Of a stretch of DNA of 64,000 bases, positions 57,791 through 64,000 are shown in pieces. Source of the stretch: JAXGMV01 sp040768445 (GTDB taxonomy: Bacteria > Chloroflexota > Anaerolineae > Anaerolineales > Anaerolineaceae); assembly GCA_040768445.1 (NCBI GenBank), contig JAXGMV010000001.1, positions 2,294,001 through 2,358,000 of the forward strand, written 5' to 3'. A program made the position numbers and the translations under genes. The first letter of the stretch is position 1. Each line of letters starts with the position of its first letter. Under the pieces are notes generated by a model. That model saw only the letters and a list, made by a program, of their open reading frames with translations. It did no database searches and had not been told where the DNA came from.

Positions 57791-58144
57791 CAGGTAAGCC
57801 TGGAAGCCGCATTATCACCCCTCGATGGGGTCTGGCGGCAGGAAGTGTTCAGGTAAGCCTGTAAGCCGCATTATCACCCCTCGATGGGGTCTGGCCGCAG
57901 GAAGTGTTCAGGTAAGCCTGTGAGCCGCATTATCACCCCTCGATGGGGTCTGACGGCAGGAAGTGTTCAGGTAAGCCTGTAAGCCGAATTATAATCCCTC
58001 GATGGGGTCTGGCGGCAGGTAATGTTCAGGTAAGCCTGTAAGCCGCATTATCATCCCTCAATGGGGTCTGGCGGCAGGAAGTGTTCAGGTAAGCCTGTAA
58101 GCCGAATTATAATCCCTCGATGGGGTCTGGCCGCAGGAAGTGTT
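57791..58144. repeat. Six 59-bp tandem repeats derived from the rnpB 3' end
   Basis: Units start at 57791, 57850, 57909, 57968, 58027 and 58086, an exact 59-bp period, and the next step (58145) is the rnpB 3' end itself. Each unit begins CAGGTAAGCCTGTAAGCCG, identical to the rnpB 3' terminal sequence on the + strand (23 matching bases in most copies), then a divergent stretch with a CCCCTCGATGGGG-type hairpin and CAGGAAGTGTT, which also follows rnpB. Each unit can fold as a nested stem (CCTG/CAGG, GCCGC/GCGGC, CCCC/GGGG on the - strand). There are no spacers, so it is not a CRISPR. No gene is seen in this stretch. Confidence 0.93.
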
Positions 58145-58539
58145 CAGGTAAGCCTGTAAGCCGCATTCTGTCCAGCAGCGGAACTGCCTGGGCGATCATC
58201 TCTCTGGGTTGGGTGTTACCACACAACTCGTGCAACCTACCCGGATCTAGCACTTTATCAGTGAGAAAACGAGCCGCTTTCTGCGCAATGCACCTTGACC
58301 CTGCTTGGTCTTGCTCCTGGCGGGGGTTACCTGGCCAGTACATTACTGCACTGCCGGTGGTCTCTTACACCACCTTTTCACCCTTACCTGTTGTTTCCGA
58401 AGAAATAACAGGCGGTATGTTTCTGTGGCCCTGTCCAACAGGTTTTCCCATTCCGGGCGTTACCCGGCGCCATGCTCTATGGAGTGCGGACTTTCCTCGA
58501 CACCCCAATGGAGTGCCGCGATCACCCGGCTTGCCTGAA
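58143..58539 (-). ncRNA. rnpB: RNase P RNA (type A)
   Basis: About 397 nt on the - strand. The conserved regions are in order: GAGGAAAGTCCGCACTCCATAG near the 5' end, AGGGTGAAAAGGTG, GTAAGAGACCACCG, the L15 AAGGTGC, CGGGTAGGTTGCACGAG, GAGAGATGATCGCC and GACAGAATGCGGCTTA near the 3' end. P1 is formed by 5' TTCAGGCAAGCC and 3' GGCTTACCTGAA with one C-A mismatch. It is the catalytic RNA that trims tRNA 5' ends. Ends are set from P1 and the promoter and may be off by a few bases. No T-run terminator follows; the 59-bp repeats do. Confidence 0.95.
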
Positions 58540-58546
58540 CATTGTA

Positions 58547-58575
58547 ATCATACACCGTCAGTAGATAACCGTCAA
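58547..58575 (-). promoter_or_regulatory. rnpB promoter
   Basis: On the - strand TTGACG (58570-58575), a 17-nt spacer and TATGAT (58547-58552) lie 7 nt upstream of the expected 5' end of RNase P RNA. Confidence 0.85.
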
Positions 58576-58702
58576 ATTATAAAAAAACAGGAATTATGAC
58601 AACCGATTTCACAACAGGTAATAATCAGTATAGTATTATTCATCAGTTTATGGTTAAATCAGGTATTATTTTTAAATATTATAAATATCTTGGAGGATAT
58701 TA

Positions 58703-59656
58703 ATGTCGGCAAAAACAGCAGTTGTCGCGATTGGGGGCAATTCACTTATTAAGGACAAAAAGCATGAATCAATAGAAGACCAATACCAGGCTGCCAAGGA
58801 GACCACATACCATATTGCCGATATGATTGAAAACGGCTGGAATGTTGCGATTGGTCATGGCAATGGACCACAGGTGGGTTTCATTCTGCGGCAAGCTGAA
58901 ATTGCGCACCGGGTTGAGGGAATGCATGAAGTGCCGTTGGATGTGTGCGGTGCTGAAAGCCAAGGTCTAATCGGTTATATGCTTCAGCAAACCCTTCAAA
59001 ATGAACTGTATCATAGGAAAATCAACAAAAACGTTTGCACAATTATTACTCAGGTATTGGTCAATCAGCAAGATCCAGCTTTTGCAAAACCTACCAAGCC
59101 AATTGGCGGTTTTATGGATGAAACTGAAGCCAGACATCGTGAACGTGACCTGGGTTGGACTGTTGTAGAAGATGCCGGTCGCGGCTGGCGGCGTGTGGTT
59201 GCCTCCCCAATGCCCCAAGAGGTGGTTGAACTTGACTCAGTCAAACGCCTGGTAGAAATGGGCATCGTTGTCATCACTGTTGGCGGGGGCGGTATCCCAG
59301 TGATTGACCATGGCGATGGTAATTATGTTGGTACTGCAGCGGTCATTGACAAGGATTATGCATCCAGTCTTTTGGCGCAATCAATAAAAGCTGATTTGTT
59401 CCTAATTTCCACCGCAGTGGAAAAAATAGCAATAAATTTTGGTAAACCAAATCAAAAATGGTTGGACAGAATTACTCTGGCAGAAGCTAAACAGTACCTG
59501 AATGAAGGTATTCATTTTGCCGAAGGTTCAATGGCGCCAAAAGTTCAGGCGATTATTCGCTTCCTTGAGGCAGGCGGACAAGAGGCGATTATCACTAACC
59601 CGGAGAATATCGGGCGCGCCCTTAAGGGTGAGACCGGTACTTTAATCACAAGATAG
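58703..59656 (+). CDS. arcC: Carbamate kinase
   Basis: 317 aa, interconverts carbamoyl phosphate + ADP and carbamate + ATP, usually to gain ATP in arginine, citrulline or purine breakdown. Amino acid kinase fold: VVAIGGNSLI at the N-terminus, IGHGNGPQVG, GGGGIPVID and ISTAVEKIAINFGKP nucleotide region. Shine-Dalgarno GGAGG. No arginine deiminase or ornithine carbamoyltransferase gene is in the window; the co-directional partner is a PLP enzyme 38 bp downstream. Confidence 0.95.
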   Translation: MSAKTAVVAIGGNSLIKDKKHESIEDQYQAAKETTYHIADMIENGWNVAIGHGNGPQVGFILRQAEIAHRVEGMHEVPLDVCGAESQGLIGYMLQQTLQNELYHRKINKNVCTIITQVLVNQQDPAFAKPTKPIGGFMDETEARHRERDLGWTVVEDAGRGWRRVVASPMPQEVVELDSVKRLVEMGIVVITVGGGGIPVIDHGDGNYVGTAAVIDKDYASSLLAQSIKADLFLISTAVEKIAINFGKPNQKWLDRITLAEAKQYLNEGIHFAEGSMAPKVQAIIRFLEAGGQEAIITNPENIGRALKGETGTLITR

Positions 59657-59694
59657 AACTGAAATTATTAAATGCATATTGGAGCATATCAATC

Positions 59695-61158
59695 ATGACT
59701 CGAATAAATTTGGATATTAATTCAAAAACTCTTGAAAATACTATTAAACGTACCAGGGAACGGAATATTATCATCCCCACCTTCGCGCAGCAGAAAGATC
59801 CAACCCTGGTGCCACAGAGAATAAAAAATGATCTGAAAGGTATTGGGTTATGGGATATCCATCCACGCAACCTGTTTAGAATTACATGGAAAAACGAGCC
59901 TGTCCCGACTGGCGGACATTATGGTGGTGTGAACTACATGGAATTCCCATCAAGTCTAACTGGTGTAGACGCCCGAATCATTGCCCTGGTGGGTAAGTGG
60001 TTCCCAACAGGCGCTCACAAAGTCGGTGCCACCTTTGGCTGCCTGGTACCAAGACTCGTCACTGGCCAGTTTGACCCGGTTACACAGAAGGCTGTCTGGC
60101 CTTCAACGGGTAATTACTGCCGTGGTGGCGCTTATGATGCAGCACTTTTGGCTTGCGAATCAGTAGCAATTTTACCTGAAGGGATGAGCAAGGAACGTTT
60201 TGAATGGTTAAAAAAGGTGGCTGGAGAAATTATCGCTACTCCGGGCAGCGAGTCCAATGTAAAAGAGATTTTTGACAAATGTAATGAACTGCGTGCGTCT
60301 GGAGAAGCATTGGTGATCTTTAACCAATTCGATGAATTTGGCAACTACCTGTGGCATTATGATGTGACGGGTCATGCCATGCAGGAAGTGCTGGAAAAGG
60401 AACTTGGAAAGAACGGTAGATATGCTGGTGTGGCACTCACAACTGGATCCGCCGGCACCATTGGCAGCGGTGATTATTTGAAACAGCTTTATCCTACAGC
60501 AAAGGTCATCGCCAGCGAAGCACTACAATGCCCAACGCTGATGGAAAATGGCTTTGGTGCACATCGAATCGAAGGTATTGGCGATAAACACGTTCCATGG
60601 ATTCATAACGTACGAAATACTGACATGGTAACTGCAATTGACGATAATGCAGTGGTCAATCTGTCACGCCTTTTCAATGAGCCGAGTGGAAGGGAATACC
60701 TCTTAAAGAAGGGTGTGCCTGAGAGTACTGTTGGCCAGTTGGATCTTTTGGGTTTTTCAGGTATTGCCAATCTCCTTTCAGCGATAAAATTTGCCAAATA
60801 CAATGAATTGTCGGGAAATGACGTGGTTTTGACCGTGTTAACTGACTCGATGGAGTTATATGGCACCCGTCTTGAAGAATATCACCAGGAATTCGGCACC
60901 TTTGACGCTTTTAGCGCCGCAGAAGCTTATGGCAGGGATTTGATGGGCGTGACGACCGATAACTTCCAGGAATTATCATATGTAGGTCGGCGCCGAATTC
61001 ATAACCTGAAATATTACACCTGGGTGGAACAGCAGGGAAAGACATACGAGGAGATTCAGGCTCAGTGGTATGACCCTGAATACTGGTTGGAGATTCAATC
61101 CCAAATCCCGGAGATGGACAAATTGATCAATGAATTCAATCAGATGGTTGGCCTGTAA
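59695..61158 (+). CDS. Fold-type II PLP-dependent enzyme, substrate unknown
   Basis: 487 aa. The likely PLP lysine is Lys109 in GKWFPTGAHKVGATFG, the substrate loop is STGNYCRGG (Ser-x-Gly-Asn) and the phosphate cup is TTGSAGTIGSGDYLK. These place it in the cysteine-synthase/tryptophan-synthase-beta superfamily, with about 150 extra residues. It is directly downstream of carbamate kinase, which suggests a role in amino-acid or purine-derived nitrogen breakdown; 2,3-diaminopropionate ammonia-lyase-like chemistry is one possibility, but the sequence does not decide it. TTGGAG Shine-Dalgarno. Confidence 0.8.
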   Translation: MTRINLDINSKTLENTIKRTRERNIIIPTFAQQKDPTLVPQRIKNDLKGIGLWDIHPRNLFRITWKNEPVPTGGHYGGVNYMEFPSSLTGVDARIIALVGKWFPTGAHKVGATFGCLVPRLVTGQFDPVTQKAVWPSTGNYCRGGAYDAALLACESVAILPEGMSKERFEWLKKVAGEIIATPGSESNVKEIFDKCNELRASGEALVIFNQFDEFGNYLWHYDVTGHAMQEVLEKELGKNGRYAGVALTTGSAGTIGSGDYLKQLYPTAKVIASEALQCPTLMENGFGAHRIEGIGDKHVPWIHNVRNTDMVTAIDDNAVVNLSRLFNEPSGREYLLKKGVPESTVGQLDLLGFSGIANLLSAIKFAKYNELSGNDVVLTVLTDSMELYGTRLEEYHQEFGTFDAFSAAEAYGRDLMGVTTDNFQELSYVGRRRIHNLKYYTWVEQQGKTYEEIQAQWYDPEYWLEIQSQIPEMDKLINEFNQMVGL

Positions 61159-61214
61159 AATCTGATAGAGTAATAACGCCAGCAGACCGGTACTTGAAGC
61201 GGAAAGTAAATCAA

Positions 61215-62384
61215 ATGCGTGAAAAAACCATTCATTGGAAATACCTGTATGGTATTTTGATTGCCGGTCTGCTTGTAGCAACCATCAGCATCCCCATGGT
61301 TTATACAAAAATCATGGTTAATACTTTTAATGATTATCCAGATCATATCGCTTTTTCTAAAGCAATTGAAACGGGTGCTGATATTCCCATCCACATAGCT
61401 GTCAGACCGCTTTGGCAGTTGTTTGTTTATGGGGTTCGAATGATCCTGGGTGTATCTTATGAGTGGAGCGCAGTACTGGTTGCCAGTGTGGTGGCTATTG
61501 TAACCGGCATGATAATCTCAGCTATCCTAATGAATACCTGTCCAAATAGAAAATGCCTGGTCAGCTCAGTACTCTTCAGTGTCTTGCTAAGTATAGCAGC
61601 ACCAATCGCGCTTTTTGCTGCAGACGATAACCTGCATTATCTTGGATATATTGGTGTTAACACTTATCACAATCCAACCATCAATTTATTAAAACCAATT
61701 GCCCTGGTGAATTTGGCTTTCGCTGTACTGTTTGTAAAATCAAAACAGACTAGCCCATTATTAATTGTCATTTCTGCACTTTTCACTGCGCTTTCTGCCT
61801 TTGTTAAACCTAATTACCTGATATGTCTCCTACCAGTTTTAGGTTTGTACACCATGTATTTTTACTTTACAAAACAGCCAATAAAATGGAAACTATTGCT
61901 ATTTGGATTTTTCCTACCAGGTGTCGTGATTATGGCAGGACAATATCTGACGGCCTATGCACCGAATGAGCCGGGTATTATTTTTTCACCTTTTAGCGTG
62001 ATGCAATATTATTCAAATAATTTGCTGCTAAAATTTCTACTTTCAATATTCTTCCCACTGGTGATTACCATTTTCTACCGTAAGAAAATAAAAAATGATG
62101 GTGCGGTTATTCTCAGCTGGATGTGTTTTATCATTGGTGCTTTGTATACTTATCTGTTAGCCGAAGAAGGTGTCAGGTTCATCCATGGCAACTTTGGTTG
62201 GAGCGGTGAGATAGCGCTGTTCTTACTTTTTGTAGCAGTCACACGATTTTGGTTGAAGAATTATTTTGAGACAAAAGATAACAAAACAAAGAACCTGATT
62301 ATATTGTTTGTCTCCTTCACACCCCATGTTGTCTCAGGTATTATTTATTACTATTATTCGATTACTCAAAATACTTTTTTTTAG
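61215..62384 (+). CDS. Polytopic membrane protein, possible GT-C-type
   Basis: 389 aa from ATG 61215 (GGAAAG Shine-Dalgarno about 9 nt upstream; an in-frame TTG at 61194 is an alternative). It has about 10-11 membrane segments and a first extracytoplasmic loop with FNDYPDHIAFSKAIETG; acidic residues in this loop are typical of GT-C glycosyltransferases, but the resemblance is weak. It follows the PLP gene by 56 bp. The function is unknown. Confidence 0.6.
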   Translation: MREKTIHWKYLYGILIAGLLVATISIPMVYTKIMVNTFNDYPDHIAFSKAIETGADIPIHIAVRPLWQLFVYGVRMILGVSYEWSAVLVASVVAIVTGMIISAILMNTCPNRKCLVSSVLFSVLLSIAAPIALFAADDNLHYLGYIGVNTYHNPTINLLKPIALVNLAFAVLFVKSKQTSPLLIVISALFTALSAFVKPNYLICLLPVLGLYTMYFYFTKQPIKWKLLLFGFFLPGVVIMAGQYLTAYAPNEPGIIFSPFSVMQYYSNNLLLKFLLSIFFPLVITIFYRKKIKNDGAVILSWMCFIIGALYTYLLAEEGVRFIHGNFGWSGEIALFLLFVAVTRFWLKNYFETKDNKTKNLIILFVSFTPHVVSGIIYYYYSITQNTFF

Positions 62385-62388
62385 GCAA

Positions 62389-62667
62389 TTATCCACCCTG
62401 AATTGGGGGAAAGAAATCCAGTTCATCGCCTGGATAAACAAGCGAATCGTACCCAATCTCTAGCAAGTCAACATCTACCCTATTTAGAGAAACATGCACA
62501 TGTGGTAGCAGTTCACCTGCCTGGTCCAGCCAGTGCTGCTTAATCTGCGGAAACCTTCCCACAACCGAATCAATGCATTGTTTAATTGTCACTGGCTCAG
62601 TGAAGCCAGGATGATATTCTTTTTGACCGACAATTGACCTGAAAGACGCATAAAAAAGGATTTTCAT
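62389..62667 (-). CDS. MoaD/ThiS-family sulfur-carrier protein
   Basis: 92 aa, beta-grasp fold. MKILFYASFRSIVGQKE at the N-terminus, DELDFFPPIQGG at the C-terminus. The terminal Gly-Gly is the site that is adenylated and thiocarboxylated. It resembles MoaD of molybdopterin synthesis most, but no other moa gene is in the window, so a different sulfur-transfer role is possible. Its 3' end faces that of the membrane protein gene, 4 bp away, and it diverges from mutL. Confidence 0.85.
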   Translation of the reverse strand: MKILFYASFRSIVGQKEYHPGFTEPVTIKQCIDSVVGRFPQIKQHWLDQAGELLPHVHVSLNRVDVDLLEIGYDSLVYPGDELDFFPPIQGG

Positions 62668-62722
62668 ATTTACTCTTCAACGCTCTAGATAATAACAGCA
62701 GGTTATTATTTTTTCAAATTGG

Positions 62723-62738
62723 TATAATGGTTCACATG
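62723..62738 (+). promoter_or_regulatory. Candidate leaderless promoter of mutL
   Basis: A perfect TATAAT (62723-62728) ends 7 nt before the ATG at 62736, and no Shine-Dalgarno is present. The -35 is unclear. Confidence 0.5.
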
Positions 62739-64000
62739 GTTGCTACTAAAATTTCAATTTTGCCGGATGACGTTGCCTCACAAATTGCTGCTGGAGAAGT
62801 TGTCGAACGCCCTGCATCTGTGGTAAAGGAATTAATTGAGAATGCAATTGATGCCAATGCAAAGCATATTATCATTCGATTTAATGATGCGGGAAAAAAA
62901 CTCATTGAAGTAGTTGATGATGGAGATGGCATACCTCTGGATGAGCTGGAAATCGCTGTCAGCCGTCATGCTACCAGCAAATTGCATTTTGCAGACGACT
63001 TGTTTAATATCACTACATTGGGCTTCCGCGGAGAAGCGCTGGCGTCAATTGGCTCAATTTCTCGGTTGACTGTCACATCAAAATTTTTGGGAGACAGTTA
63101 TGGAGGCAAGATTATTGTTGACTCTGGAATTGCGCAGCCAGTTGAAAAAGTAGGTGTAAAACAGGGCACCACAGTCACTGTGAAGAATATTTTTTATAAC
63201 GTTCCTGCACGATTGAAATTTCTTAAAAAGGACAATACAGAGATCAGGCAGGTAATTTCACTGATCTCCCGTTATGCGACAGCTTATCCAAACCTGCGTT
63301 TTCACCTTTATCAAGACAATAAAACGATTCTGAAAACCAGTGGAAATGGCGATACGCGCGAGGTATTAGCCGGCATTTATGGGGTTGAGATCGCCAAACA
63401 AATGATTGAGGTTGTTCTGGAAGAGAGGGATATTCAAGTTACGGGTTTTACCAGCCCGACAGGGATCACCCGCTCAAATAGGCGAGAAATCACTTTTTTT
63501 GTTAATGGACGGTGGGTTCAGGATGCCAGCCTGGCAACAGCACTCTACCAGGCGTACCGCACGATGCTGATGGTTGGCAGGTATCCAATCAGTTTCATCC
63601 ATCTCGGGCTTAATCCTGAAGCAGTGGATGTCAACGTACATCCCGCAAAAGCTGAGATCAGGTTTAAGAATCCTGACCTGGTTTTTTCAACAGTACAAAG
63701 GGCAATCAGGCGCGCTTTGATGGCTTCCTCGCCAATGCCGCTAATATCAAATTCACAGTGGCAAACACCTTATTATGCTCAGAGAATTCCTGATCCTGCC
63801 TGGGAGATGGCAGGTGACATAAGAACAACTGGCTCCTCAACGCCAGGCCAATTTTCGGGTACACCTTCAGGTGTGATTAATATAGGTCAGGGATCATTTC
63901 CTAAAAGCCAGGTGCCAATTCTGCACGTTGTAGGACAGGTAGGTGCTGCATACATCATTGCTGAAGGTCCGGACGGCCTCTACTTGGTGGACCAACATGC
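62736..64000 (+). CDS. mutL: DNA mismatch repair protein MutL, 5' part (continues beyond window)
   Basis: About 421 codons are visible. The GHKL ATPase is complete: LIENAIDANAKHI, VVDDGDGIP, SRHATSK, TLGFRGEALASI, and FFVNGRWVQD plus LNPEAVDVNVHPAKAEIRF of the transducer domain. The last visible residues (LVDQHA) are the start of the DQHAxxER motif that in nuclease-type MutL coordinates metal, but the rest lies outside. The gene is divergent from the moaD-like gene; mutS is not in the window. Confidence 0.96.
   Translation, partial: MVATKISILPDDVASQIAAGEVVERPASVVKELIENAIDANAKHIIIRFNDAGKKLIEVVDDGDGIPLDELEIAVSRHATSKLHFADDLFNITTLGFRGEALASIGSISRLTVTSKFLGDSYGGKIIVDSGIAQPVEKVGVKQGTTVTVKNIFYNVPARLKFLKKDNTEIRQVISLISRYATAYPNLRFHLYQDNKTILKTSGNGDTREVLAGIYGVEIAKQMIEVVLEERDIQVTGFTSPTGITRSNRREITFFVNGRWVQDASLATALYQAYRTMLMVGRYPISFIHLGLNPEAVDVNVHPAKAEIRFKNPDLVFSTVQRAIRRALMASSPMPLISNSQWQTPYYAQRIPDPAWEMAGDIRTTGSSTPGQFSGTPSGVINIGQGSFPKSQVPILHVVGQVGAAYIIAEGPDGLYLVDQH

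Noticed and set aside
57791..58144. CRISPR array
   Set aside because: The repeats are directly adjacent with a 59-bp period and no unique spacers, and the unit derives from rnpB.
58120..58599. 159-codon open frame on the + strand, and a 78-codon frame on the - strand at 58107-58343
   Set aside because: They lie within the RNase P RNA gene and repeats, have no ribosome site, and their translations are low-complexity artefacts of the structured RNA.
62389..62667. Pseudogene of a moa operon
   Set aside because: The frame is intact with the functional Gly-Gly end and has its own start, so it is called a gene even though no partner is nearby.
1..64000. tRNA or rRNA genes
   Set aside because: No cloverleaf with GGTTCRANTCC-like TPsiC arm or conserved rRNA segment was found in any intergenic region.

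Overview
The window looks like a chromosomal segment of an anaerobic or facultative Chloroflexota bacterium, most likely class Anaerolineae. That placement is inferred from recognised protein families and gene order, not from a database search. Pointers are a zinc-ribbon L24, zinc-type S4, S14 and L36, an archaeal/eukaryotic-type prolyl-tRNA synthetase, a divergent second EF-G, a long DHH-CBS-nucleotidyltransferase protein, a lipoprotein with an NBR1-type Ig-like (FW) domain, a complex I with two NuoM subunits, and an F-ATPase b-delta fusion. Base composition is moderate, except for tuf, which is clearly more GC-rich at third codon positions.

Region 1 (1-24365, + strand) is the translation super-operon: the 3' part of rpoB, then rpsL-rpsG-fusA-tuf, the S10, spc and alpha operons, then truA-rplM-rpsI. 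Two usual members are absent from their usual places: rpoC (after rpoB) and infA (between map and rpmJ). Several intergenic hairpins look like post-transcriptional control elements (before rpsL, between rpsJ and rplC, between rpsM and rpsK, and over the truA ribosome binding site). An intact IS1182-family element (24390-26074) closes the cluster.

Region 2 (26155-42970, + strand) holds mazG (methylase plus MazG), a DUF4097/SHOCT-like protein, a two-membrane-segment protein of unknown function, and then a bioenergetic cluster made only of membrane-sector subunits: nuoA-H-J-K-L-M-M2-N followed at once by atpI-atpB-atpE-atpF/H. None of the soluble Nuo subunits (B, C, D, E, F, G, I) or F1 subunits (alpha, gamma, beta, epsilon) is present here. 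The second NuoM lacks the conserved TM7 lysine. A murE gene ends the strand.

Region 3 (43021-55296, - strand) carries rpsO-pnp with an elaborate nested stem-loop between the genes, a helical-repeat protein, proS, a small MazG-like pyrophosphohydrolase, the EF-G-like fusA2, the DHH-CBS-nucleotidyltransferase gene translationally coupled to a GNAT acetyltransferase, and the FW-domain lipoprotein.

Region 4 (55459-64000) has metA (predicted to use acetyl-CoA), an MFS transporter, RNase P RNA on the - strand with a good promoter, carbamate kinase, a fold-type II PLP enzyme, a polytopic membrane protein, a MoaD/ThiS-like protein on the - strand, and the 5' part of mutL. The most unusual structure in the window lies between the MFS gene and rnpB: six exact-period 59-bp tandem repeats, each carrying a copy of the 3' terminus of RNase P RNA.

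A recurrent promoter style, with a -10-like hexamer ending 6-7 nt before the start codon and no usable Shine-Dalgarno sequence, suggests leaderless transcripts for several genes (atpI, mutL, the DHH-CBS-nucleotidyltransferase gene and perhaps the transposase).
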